11,437 nt of DNA from an uncultured Veillonellaceae bacterium (lineage in GTDB: Bacteria; Bacillota; Negativicutes; Veillonellales; Negativicoccaceae). Numbering within the stretch: the stretch's first letter is position 1; the number at the start of each line of letters is the position of its first letter. Location of the stretch: positions 1 to 11,437 of the forward strand of contig CAMYCX010000043.1 of NCBI GenBank assembly GCA_947254705.1, in the 5' to 3' direction. Position numbers and translations under genes: made by a program. Under the pieces are notes generated by a model. That model saw nothing but the letters and a program-made list of their open reading frames with translations. It did no database searches and had not been told where the DNA came from. This document shows positions 1 through 6,090 of the stretch, one piece after another.

Positions 1-55
1 TTGTCGCTCCGAGTACGCATGTTGCTGCTAATACTGTGGCCAATTTTTTGTTCAT
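1..55 (-). CDS. ompM: OmpM-type SLH porin, 5' end only (cut by window edge)
   Basis: Only the first 18 codons lie in the window. They encode MNKKLATVLAATCVLGAT, the same signal-peptide start as the three complete ompM genes to the right. The start is the ATG at 55, eight bases after an AGGAGG ribosome binding site (65-70 on the plus strand); a GTG nine bases further upstream touches that site and is too close to be the start. Positions 1-115 are identical to 5280-5394, so this copy shares both coding start and leader with the 3619-5334 gene. That it continues as an SLH porin is inferred from this identity; the rest of the gene lies outside the window. Confidence 0.85.
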   Translation of the reverse strand, partial: MNKKLATVLAATCVLGAT

Positions 56-172
56 AATTGACACCCTCCTATGAGAAATTGCGACTTACATTGAGGAAGT
101 CATCACAGTAAGAGTGTCCGTGTTTCCTCTACCAACGAATATCCCTTGCTCACGATGTCGCCTTCCGTAAGC
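56..172 (-). promoter_or_regulatory. ompM leader with possible Shine-Dalgarno-masking helix (partial gene)
   Basis: This is the predicted 5' untranslated region of about 117 nt, from the inferred transcription start near 172 to the ATG at 55. On the transcript, GACACUCU (111-118) can pair over eight bases with AGGGUGUC (60-67), which overlaps the ribosome binding site. A GGAAAC element lies just upstream of the pairing segment. The other three leaders keep the same features. The fold is inferred and has not been tested. Confidence 0.45.
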
Positions 173-178
173 GATACT

Positions 179-207
179 AATATATCACCAATTCTCATTT
201 TTGCAAA
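179..207 (-). promoter_or_regulatory. promoter of the partial ompM gene
   Basis: On the minus strand there is TTTGCA (202-207), a 17-base spacer, then TATATT (179-184) preceded by TGA, giving an extended -10. It lies between the terminator of the next ompM gene (301-330) and the conserved leader, so this copy is transcribed on its own. Confidence 0.65.
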
Positions 208-300
208 TACAATCTCTGTTTTAAATTTTACTTTGCCCGTTTCGCGACTCTTTTCCCGCGTCTGCCGCCCCGCAACGACGGATCGTCCGCTTCCGATCAT

Positions 301-330
301 AAAAAAGAGACGACTGTCGTCGTCTCTTTT
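301..330 (-). terminator. intrinsic terminator of the first complete ompM gene
   Basis: A perfect 12-bp stem (AAAAGAGACGAC with its complement) has a 4-nt loop and is followed on the minus strand by six T. It begins 12 bases after the stop codon at 342. The stem sequence is nearly the same as in the terminators of the other two ompM genes. Confidence 0.92.
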
Positions 331-341
331 CGTCTGACCCA

Positions 342-1655
342 TCAGAAGAAGTAATTCAGTTCAACGCCCCAGAGGTTGTCGCCCGTCCAGTCGTCACCTG
401 CGTCGTCTTTCGATTTCACGTCAAATGCATAGTACGCTTTGAGCAAGGTATTTTTCACCGGTACAACCGACACGCCGGCTTGCCAGTACGTTACTTTCGC
501 CGGTACTTCCACCGTCGCATGCAACGGTTCGGCAATATCCAATCCCGAGCCGCCGATATAGCTGAGTCCCTGCGCGCTGACATAATCCGCGCCGATTTCA
601 AAGCTGCCGACCTGTTCGCTGTCAGCCGCGCCGAAGTACAGACCGGCCGTCCAGAATTTAGGCTTATCGTATCCTTCACCGTAATTCTTCGTGCTTTGTA
701 CATAGTCGCCGCGCAACTGAATCGCATCCTTCAAGTTGAGATGCAAGCCCGCGCCCCAGAAACCGACTTCACGATCATGACCGAACGCATGTCCCTTTTC
801 TACATCGAGATAGAACGCGTTGGCCGCCAATTCTTTCGCCACCGTAGCGCCCGCTTGGACATACCATGCCTTCGGTGCGTTGTTGGCATAATACGTACCG
901 AGAACGTAGTTGTTTACGCCTTTCAGTTTACCGTAGCCGGCTTCGAGTTGGAATGTGTCGCCGAATGTCGCGCTGACACCGTCAAACGCGTCATCATAGA
1001 ATGCCCCCGTCGCACCCAGCGTCAGATCGTAACGACCCGCTTTGAGTGCTGCCGCGCCGAAATCGTGGTTCACGTACAACTTCGTTACATTGATGACACC
1101 GTCGCCGTCTTCCAGTGCCTTGTGCAGACCGATATTCGTTTCCAGTTCCGCAAATACGGACGTATTGTCCGCGACTTTCGCGTCAAAATCCAAGCGCAGA
1201 CGGGCCGCGAAATTACCGTCGGCAATCTTCGCTTTGTGAGTCTGCGCGTCAAATTCACCGTACCCGTCCTTGAAATATCCTACGCGTGCTTCACCGGTGA
1301 CCCGGACGTTGCCGAGACGGTTTTCGAGATTCGTCACACGAACGCCGAGGCTGTTCAGTTCGCTGGCAAATTCGTTTGCCAGGCGGTTGATCTGTGCCTG
1401 TTGTTCAGCGTTGGCCATGTCTTCATGTGCCATCGCGCGAGCGACCATCTGCGCCATTTCATAACGCGTGATGTTGCGTTCGCCGCCGAACGTGCCGTCC
1501 GGATAACCGATAATGATTCCTTCGTCAGCGAGTTGTTCTACCGCTTGGTAAGCCCAATCGCTCGGTTGTACGTCGGAGAACGGGTTCGCTGCGAATGCCG
1601 TTGTCGCTCCGAGTACGCATGTTGCTGCTAATACTGTGGCCAATTTTTTGTTCAT
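342..1655 (-). CDS. ompM: OmpM-type SLH-domain outer-membrane porin (no loop insertion)
   Basis: This encodes a 437-residue protein starting at an ATG (MNKK) eight bases after AGGAGG; a second in-frame ATG lies just upstream at 1658. The signal peptide ends at AFA. Residues ~24-75 form one SLH domain (NPFSDV, IIGYPDGTFG, ITRYEMAQMV), ~80-113 a short coiled coil, and the rest a barrel of about 16 amphipathic strands ending in Phe, as expected for BAM-recognised proteins. In Negativicutes such proteins form trimeric pores and tie the outer membrane to polyamine-modified peptidoglycan through the SLH domain. After residue ~115 this copy differs strongly from the other two: it has a longer first external loop, a different C-terminus (VELNYFF) and no helical insertion, so its pore or surface properties probably differ. 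It is a single-gene unit with its own promoter and terminator. Confidence 0.93.
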   Translation of the reverse strand: MNKKLATVLAATCVLGATTAFAANPFSDVQPSDWAYQAVEQLADEGIIIGYPDGTFGGERNITRYEMAQMVARAMAHEDMANAEQQAQINRLANEFASELNSLGVRVTNLENRLGNVRVTGEARVGYFKDGYGEFDAQTHKAKIADGNFAARLRLDFDAKVADNTSVFAELETNIGLHKALEDGDGVINVTKLYVNHDFGAAALKAGRYDLTLGATGAFYDDAFDGVSATFGDTFQLEAGYGKLKGVNNYVLGTYYANNAPKAWYVQAGATVAKELAANAFYLDVEKGHAFGHDREVGFWGAGLHLNLKDAIQLRGDYVQSTKNYGEGYDKPKFWTAGLYFGAADSEQVGSFEIGADYVSAQGLSYIGGSGLDIAEPLHATVEVPAKVTYWQAGVSVVPVKNTLLKAYYAFDVKSKDDAGDDWTGDNLWGVELNYFF

Positions 1656-1670
1656 CATTGACACCCTCCT
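1408..1670. repeat. identical 5' module of ompM genes, copy 1
   Basis: This segment spans the ribosome binding site, signal peptide and SLH domain. By eye it is identical to 3107-3369, and to 5087-5349 except for one base just upstream of the start codon (5335). The partial gene at the left edge shares the part that is in the window. Identity includes synonymous sites and breaks off inside the coiled coil, where base changes begin. Confidence 0.85.
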
Positions 1671-1774
1671 ATGAGAAATTGCGACTCACATTGAGAACAT
1701 CATCCGTGCAAGAGTGTCCGTGTTTCCTCTGCCGATAGTTCTCTGATCCCCCACATTGTCGCATCATGCAGAGT
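1656..1774 (-). promoter_or_regulatory. ompM leader with possible Shine-Dalgarno-masking helix (copy 1)
   Basis: The predicted leader is about 118 nt. GACACUCU (1711-1718) can pair with AGGGUGUC (1660-1667) next to the ribosome binding site. The first ~45 bases upstream of the gene match the leaders of the partial and 3619-5334 genes closely; the promoter-proximal part is different, yet the total leader length is nearly the same. Confidence 0.45.
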
Positions 1775-1780
1775 GATAAA

Positions 1781-1809
1781 AGTATAACATTTACGCGCGA
1801 ATTTGTAAA
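1781..1809 (-). promoter_or_regulatory. promoter of the first complete ompM gene
   Basis: On the minus strand there is TTTACA (1804-1809), a 17-base spacer, then TATACT (1781-1786) with a TGT extended -10. This is a near-consensus housekeeping promoter. The ~100 bases between it and the terminator at 1907 are AT-rich and hold nothing I recognise. Confidence 0.75.
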
Positions 1810-1906
1810 TATCTTCTTTTTCGTTGCTCTCATTTTCAATACTGCTTGCGCCGACTCCCCATTTTTCTCTAACGAAAAAATGCCCTAAAAACGGAATCGC
1901 GACAAC

Positions 1907-1935
1907 AAAAAAGAGACGGCATTCGCCGTCTCTTT
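1907..1935 (-). terminator. intrinsic terminator of the second ompM gene
   Basis: An 11-bp perfect stem (AAAGAGACGGC with its complement) has a 4-nt loop and six T on the minus strand. A second perfect 10-bp inverted repeat (1936-1945 with 1950-1959) spans the stop codon just before it. Confidence 0.92.
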
Positions 1936-1950
1936 AAATTCTGATGAAAA

Positions 1951-3357
1951 TCAGAATTTATATACCAGTTGTACTACTGTACGTTCATCTTTGTCAACAC
2001 CGCTCTGGCTTTCACTGTTAAATGTGCGCAAACCTTCCAGTTTCGTGTTGTCCGCAATCATGAATGCCGCGCCGGCACCCCAGCCTTTGACATCATTCAA
2101 AAATGCTTTCGTGCGCAAAGAAGATGTACCGCCGAAATACGCATTCGCATCGGCATCGACATAGTCAACGAAAAGACCCCATGTACCCTGTTTCTTGCTC
2201 AGGTTGCCGAAATCGACACGTGCCGTCCAGAAATCGGCGTCTTTACGAGTATCTTTACCTTCGACGCGGAAGAAATCGCCGGACAGTTTGAACTGATCCG
2301 CTTTCAGGGCCCCGCCAACACCCCATATCTGATCTATTTTCGCTGCCGCTACATTGCTGCCGTTCGGTGCAATATAGGTTCCGTTCAGTGTGAAGTTGGC
2401 GCCTTGGTAACCGAGAATACCGTATGCCATTTCCACATCTTGCTTACCTGTCGTAAATGCTCCCGTTTCGTTTCCAACTACTGCGACTTCTTTTACTTTA
2501 GCTTCATATGCTTTTGCCGCCGCTTCATAAGCCGCTTTCGTTTGATCGTTCGTATTTTCCTTCATCGCTTTGTATGCCGCGGAAACTTGATCAGCCAATA
2601 CGTTGGCTTCCGCAACGATATGCTGACGACGTTCCTTCACCGACGCGACCAAATTCATGCTCTTTGCTTTACCGTAGCCGGCTACCGCCGTGAAATCGCC
2701 GTTCTTGTACGCAAGTTTCACGCCGTCAAGACCATCTTCATACCAGTATCCGGTCTGACCGAATTTCTGCGTATAACGGCCGCCCGTCAGCGCCAGATCG
2801 CCGACTTTGTGCTGTACATACAAACGGTCAAAGGTCAACGTTGCATCTTTGTCGCTGTCAAAGCCAAAATTACCTGTCGATAAACGTGCGCCAACCATTG
2901 TGTTCGCCGCGACTTTCGCATTGAAGTTCAAACGAGCACGCATATCAAATGCGTCTTTTTTGTTTTCATCCGCCCAACGAACACGAGCGTCACCGGTCAT
3001 TTTGACGTTGCCGATACGGTTTTCGAGGTTCGTTACACGAACGCCGAGGCTGTTCAGTTCACTCGCAAATTCGTTTGCCAAGCGGTTGATCTGTGCCTGT
3101 TGTTCCGCGTTGGCCATGTCTTCATGTGCCATCGCGCGAGCGACCATCTGCGCCATTTCATAACGCGTGATGTTGCGTTCGCCGCCGAACGTGCCGTCCG
3201 GATAACCGATAATGATTCCTTCGTCAGCGAGTTGTTCTACCGCTTGGTAAGCCCAATCGCTCGGTTGTACGTCGGAGAACGGGTTCGCTGCGAATGCCGT
3301 TGTCGCTCCGAGTACGCATGTTGCTGCTAATACTGTGGCCAATTTTTTGTTCATCAT
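1951..3357 (-). CDS. ompM: OmpM-type SLH porin with a ~73-residue helical loop insertion
   Basis: This encodes 468 residues from the first of two adjacent ATG codons (3357 or 3354; MMNKK), correctly spaced from the ribosome binding site. The signal peptide and SLH domain match those of the neighbouring copies. Sixteen barrel strands can be counted between VKMTGDARVRW and the final VQLVYKF. Between strands 7 (AVAGYGKAK) and 8 (VEMAYGILGY), roughly DNA 2440-2658, is an Ala/Lys/Glu-rich helical segment (SAAYKAMKEN, KAAYEAAAKAYEAKVKEV). With both termini in the periplasm, this loop is external loop 4. The barrel is clearly a closer relative of the 3619-5334 gene than of the 342-1655 gene. The leader is the most diverged of the four. 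Function as a general porin and envelope tether is inferred from the family. Confidence 0.93.
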   Translation of the reverse strand: MMNKKLATVLAATCVLGATTAFAANPFSDVQPSDWAYQAVEQLADEGIIIGYPDGTFGGERNITRYEMAQMVARAMAHEDMANAEQQAQINRLANEFASELNSLGVRVTNLENRIGNVKMTGDARVRWADENKKDAFDMRARLNFNAKVAANTMVGARLSTGNFGFDSDKDATLTFDRLYVQHKVGDLALTGGRYTQKFGQTGYWYEDGLDGVKLAYKNGDFTAVAGYGKAKSMNLVASVKERRQHIVAEANVLADQVSAAYKAMKENTNDQTKAAYEAAAKAYEAKVKEVAVVGNETGAFTTGKQDVEMAYGILGYQGANFTLNGTYIAPNGSNVAAAKIDQIWGVGGALKADQFKLSGDFFRVEGKDTRKDADFWTARVDFGNLSKKQGTWGLFVDYVDADANAYFGGTSSLRTKAFLNDVKGWGAGAAFMIADNTKLEGLRTFNSESQSGVDKDERTVVQLVYKF

Positions 3358-3369
3358 TGACACCCTCCT
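3107..3369. repeat. identical 5' module of ompM genes, copy 2
   Basis: By eye this is identical to 1408-1670. It also matches 5087-5349 apart from one base next to the start codon, and against that copy the near-identity extends further into the coiled coil and first barrel strand (to about 2981). This points to recent sequence exchange or duplication. Confidence 0.85.
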
Positions 3370-3470
3370 CTACAATCTCCTGCGACCGTCCATGAGAAGG
3401 CTGTTCGTCAAAGTGTCCCGGTTTCCTTTCACGACTCCGCCTCTCCGTATCGAGCGTCGCGCCCCGATAC
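3358..3470 (-). promoter_or_regulatory. ompM leader with possible Shine-Dalgarno-masking helix (copy 2)
   Basis: The leader is about 113 nt. It differs from the other three over most of its length, but it keeps the ribosome binding site context, a GGAAAC element and GACACUUU (3410-3417), which can still pair over eight bases with AGGGUGUC (3359-3366) using two U-G pairs. The region just before the start (3366-3374) reads GUAGAGGAG on the transcript, unlike the AUAGGAG of the other copies. Confidence 0.45.
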
Positions 3471-3476
3471 ACTTAC

Positions 3477-3505
3477 ATTATAGCAATAAAAATAAAGGTA
3501 AAGAA
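3477..3505 (-). promoter_or_regulatory. promoter of the second ompM gene
   Basis: There is a consensus TATAAT (3477-3482) on the minus strand. The best -35 at 17 bases is a weak TTCTTT (3500-3505). The flanking 3481-3570 is very AT-rich, which may act as an upstream promoter element. The inferred start near 3470 gives a leader like those of the other copies. Confidence 0.6.
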
Positions 3506-3573
3506 TAAATTTTACATAATTTATAAAAATTTAATTTAACACTCAATTATCACTTAATCTGATATTTCCGTAC

Positions 3574-3604
3574 AAAAAAAAGAGACGACCGAAGTCGTCT
3601 CTTT
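3574..3604 (-). terminator. intrinsic terminator of the third ompM gene
   Basis: An 11-bp perfect stem (AAAGAGACGAC with its complement) is closed on the transcript by a stable cUUCGg tetraloop and followed by eight T. It starts 15 bases after the stop codon. Confidence 0.93.
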
Positions 3605-3618
3605 CATTCTGCGTAAAA

Positions 3619-5334
3619 TCAGAATTTGTAAACGAGTTGTACCATGCTGTAATCGTCGTACGATTTACCGTTTTGGTCTTCGTTATCAAAGGTGTACATA
3701 CCTTGGAGTTTGGTGTTGTCAGCGATCATGAATGCCGCACCGACGCTCCAGCCTTTGATGTTGTCGAGAACCGGGCGATCCGATCCGCTGCCACCGAAGT
3801 GCGAGAATTCTTCCGCATCGATGTAATCCGCATAGATGTTCCATGTGCCGCGTTTGCTGCTCAAGTTGCCGACATCAACGCGTGCTACCCAGAATTTGCT
3901 GTCCGGACGAACATCTTTGCCGTTCACGGTGAAGTAGTCGCCGGAGAGTTTGAACATATCCGCTTTGACGGATGCGCCGACACCCCAGATGTCGTCGATC
4001 CGTGCGTTACTTGCTGCCGCGCCGACGGTGTGGATGTATACACCCTGCAAACCGAAGTTGTCACCGCGATAGCCGAGTACACCGTAGCCCGCTTCCAATA
4101 CGTTCGGATCCAGCGGACGAGCACGTTTGGCATCGAAATCAGCCTTGGTCGCTGCCGCTACTTTTTCTTTTTCAGCTTTGGTTGCGGCAAGTGCTGCATC
4201 ATATTTGTTCTGTTTTTCAGCCTGCGCATTTTCCGCATCGAACAAATCCTTTGCTTTTTGCTGGATCGCAGTCTGTTTGCCCTGATCAGTAACTTTCTGT
4301 TTCTGATCATCTACCTTCTTCTGGGCATCGGTCACTGCTTTCGCTGCAGCGTCTTTAGCTTCCTGTTTGGCGTTCTGGTCGGCATCTACTTCTGCTTTCT
4401 TGGCGTTTGCCTTAAGCAATGCTTTTTCGAAATCGAAGAGATCTTTTTCGTCTTTGTTAGCCAGTTTATCTTTTTCAGCCGCTTTTTCTTTTGTAGCTTT
4501 TTGCGCGTCTTCAAGATCTTTTTTCGGTTGTTTTTCCGCGTCTACTTTTGCTTTTACATCCGCAGATTTGTCAATGGCTTTGGCGGTTTCCGCAGCCAAA
4601 TCGCGAGCATTTTCCGCTTTAATCGCAGCCGATACGTCCGTGCCTTTGAATTTACCGTAGCCGGCTACTGCGTAAACGCCGCCGTTATCATAGGCAACTT
4701 TTACACCGTCTACACGGTCGTCATACCAGTATCCCGTTTCACCGAGTGTTTCGGTATACGCACCGCCGACCAGCTGGAGTTCGCCGACGTTGTGCGCGAC
4801 GCTCAATTCGTCAACGGAAAGCGTTGCGTCATCTTTGTCAAAGCCGAAGTTGCCTGTCGACAACTGTGCGAATACGGACGTGCTGTCCGATACTTTCGCG
4901 TTGAAGTTCAAGCGAGCACGCATATCGAATTTTTCGTTGTCTTCCGTGCCTGCCCAACGAACACGAGCGTCACCGGTCAATTTGACGTTGCCGATACGGT
5001 TTTCGAGGTTCGTTACACGAACGCCGAGGCTGTTCAGTTCACTCGCAAATTCGTTTGCCAAGCGGTTGATCTGTGCCTGTTGTTCCGCGTTGGCCATGTC
5101 TTCATGTGCCATCGCGCGAGCGACCATCTGCGCCATTTCATAACGCGTGATGTTGCGTTCGCCGCCGAACGTGCCGTCCGGATAACCGATAATGATTCCT
5201 TCGTCAGCGAGTTGTTCTACCGCTTGGTAAGCCCAATCGCTCGGTTGTACGTCGGAGAACGGGTTCGCTGCGAATGCCGTTGTCGCTCCGAGTACGCATG
5301 TTGCTGCTAATACTGTGGCCAATTTTTTGTTCAT
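3619..5334 (-). CDS. ompM: OmpM-type SLH porin with a ~175-residue coiled-coil loop insertion
   Basis: This encodes 571 residues, against about 437-468 for its neighbours. The start is the ATG at 5334, eight bases after AGGAGG; the GTG at 5343 abuts that site and is unlikely. The order is signal peptide (to ~23), SLH domain (~24-75), short coiled coil, then 16 countable strands from VKLTGDARVRW to VQLVYKF. The extra length is one block, about residues 233-409 (DNA 4108-4638), between strand 7 (AVAGYGKFKG) and strand 8 (LEAGYGVLGY). It is rich in Ala, Lys, Glu, Asp and Gln with almost no aromatic residues except a repeated KDLFD motif, which fits long charged helices. Topology places it at external loop 4, so it probably projects from the cell surface. 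The flanking barrel is intact and in frame. The gene has its own promoter and terminator. Confidence 0.93.
   Translation of the reverse strand: MNKKLATVLAATCVLGATTAFAANPFSDVQPSDWAYQAVEQLADEGIIIGYPDGTFGGERNITRYEMAQMVARAMAHEDMANAEQQAQINRLANEFASELNSLGVRVTNLENRIGNVKLTGDARVRWAGTEDNEKFDMRARLNFNAKVSDSTSVFAQLSTGNFGFDKDDATLSVDELSVAHNVGELQLVGGAYTETLGETGYWYDDRVDGVKVAYDNGGVYAVAGYGKFKGTDVSAAIKAENARDLAAETAKAIDKSADVKAKVDAEKQPKKDLEDAQKATKEKAAEKDKLANKDEKDLFDFEKALLKANAKKAEVDADQNAKQEAKDAAAKAVTDAQKKVDDQKQKVTDQGKQTAIQQKAKDLFDAENAQAEKQNKYDAALAATKAEKEKVAAATKADFDAKRARPLDPNVLEAGYGVLGYRGDNFGLQGVYIHTVGAAASNARIDDIWGVGASVKADMFKLSGDYFTVNGKDVRPDSKFWVARVDVGNLSSKRGTWNIYADYIDAEEFSHFGGSGSDRPVLDNIKGWSVGAAFMIADNTKLQGMYTFDNEDQNGKSYDDYSMVQLVYKF
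4108..4638 (-). other. Ala/Lys-rich coiled-coil insertion within ompM barrel loop
   Basis: This is a sub-region of the 3619-5334 gene. It encodes about 175 residues predicted by composition to be helical. It contains a partial internal repeat: KDLFDFEKA and, 65 residues later, KDLFDAENA, each followed by a long Ala/Lys/Glu helix. The neighbouring porin has a shorter helical segment at the same place, and the third has none. Confidence 0.75.
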
Positions 5335-5349
5335 AATTGACACCCTCCT
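5087..5349. repeat. identical 5' module of ompM genes, copy 3
   Basis: This matches 1408-1670 and 3107-3369, with one difference (position 5335, just upstream of the start). Its leader side, 5280-5394, is identical to window positions 1-115. Confidence 0.85.
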
Positions 5350-5451
5350 ATGAGAAATTGCGACTTACATTGAGGAAGTCATCACAGTAAGAGTATCCAT
5401 GTTTCCTCTACGGATGATTCTTCCTTGCTCACGGCGTCGCGTACCGTGATT
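5335..5451 (-). promoter_or_regulatory. ompM leader with possible Shine-Dalgarno-masking helix (copy 3)
   Basis: The leader is about 117 nt. GAUACUCU (5390-5397) can pair with AGGGUGUC (5339-5346). Compared with the leader of the partial gene it has a C-to-U change inside the pairing segment, which turns a C-G pair into U-G and so keeps the helix. Confidence 0.45.
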
Positions 5452-5457
5452 AGTTAT

Positions 5458-5486
5458 AGTGTACCACGATTGTGCGCATTTGTAAA
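5458..5486 (-). promoter_or_regulatory. promoter of the third ompM gene
   Basis: On the minus strand there is TTTACA (5481-5486), a 17-base spacer, then TACACT (5458-5463) with a TGG extended -10. The layout matches the promoters at 179 and 1781. From here to the next gene end (5487-5592) I see no further feature and no clear terminator for the B6 operon. Confidence 0.7.
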
Positions 5487-5592
5487 TACCGTATGGATAT
5501 TTTCCCCAAAATACTGTTTATCTTCCGTTAAAACATTGTCATCTTTTCGTCTGCCGCCTTCGGTATGCCTATGTCGGCGTATCGAGCGTTCC

Positions 5593-6090
5593 TCACCTGC
5601 GCCGCAGGATACGGTCAAGGACGGGTACTGTCACAACAGCGACGAGAATTCCGAGGAAGGAGGTCATCAGCGAGAAGGGAATGTTCGCCAATGCCGCGGG
5701 CAGGCTGCCGATGACAAACCGCCACGCACCGATATAACCGACCAGAGTCCAAAGCGAGGCGAGCAATGTCGCCCCGAGGACGGTGCCCCGTGTCGCCGAC
5801 CGATCGGCGCGATAGGCAAAGCGGCCGACGATCCAACCGGCGCCGCCCTTGATGACAAAGGACCAGAGCGAGTAGGCGGACAGTCCGCTCAGCAGATCGA
5901 ACACGAGTGACCCCAGCGCCCCCGCCCAGGCGCCGACACGCTTGCCGTACAACGCGGCAACGAGGTAGAGCGCGGCACTGCCGAGGTGAATGAGCGCGCC
6001 GTTCGGGCCGGGTATGAGCAAGTATGTACCGGCTACGCAGAGTGCGGTCGCCATACCGATACGGGTCAGTTGTCGCAATGAATCAGTCAT
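5593..6090 (-). CDS. ECF transporter S component, probably for vitamin B6
   Basis: This encodes a 165-residue, very hydrophobic protein with about six membrane segments, typical in length and pattern of substrate-binding S components of energy-coupling factor importers. The stretch around GKRVGAWAGALGSLVFDLL is characteristic of these families. The start is the ATG at 6090, six bases after AGGAGG; an upstream in-frame Met at 6138 would add 16 residues with no such site. The gene overlaps the kinase stop by 8 bp (ATGACTGA), so translation is probably coupled. No EcfA or EcfT genes are nearby, so it would rely on a shared energising module encoded elsewhere. Specificity for pyridoxine or pyridoxamine is inferred only from the kinase partner; PdxU-type S components are known, while thiamine-precursor carriers would look similar. 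Confidence 0.8.
   Translation of the reverse strand: MTDSLRQLTRIGMATALCVAGTYLLIPGPNGALIHLGSAALYLVAALYGKRVGAWAGALGSLVFDLLSGLSAYSLWSFVIKGGAGWIVGRFAYRADRSATRGTVLGATLLASLWTLVGYIGAWRFVIGSLPAALANIPFSLMTSFLGILVAVVTVPVLDRILRRR

Noticed and set aside
103..342. Minus-strand 79-residue reading frame between two ompM genes
   Set aside because: It runs through a terminator, a promoter and the leader of the next gene, has no ribosome binding site, and resembles no family I know.
3637..5310. Long plus-strand frames (up to 557 residues) opposite the ompM genes
   Set aside because: They are antisense shadows of the porin genes caused by codon bias. The Phe/Cys-rich translation mirrors Lys/Ala codons, and no ribosome binding site or promoter was found.
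5335..5343. GTG start giving MSIMNKK (and the same in the other ompM copies)
   Set aside because: The GTG directly abuts the AGGAGG site; the ATG nine bases downstream has proper spacing and starts the typical MNKK signal peptide.
5596..5608. Palindrome CCTGCGCCGCAGG at the end of the S-component gene as a terminator
   Set aside because: It lies inside the coding region with a one-base loop and has no T run afterwards.
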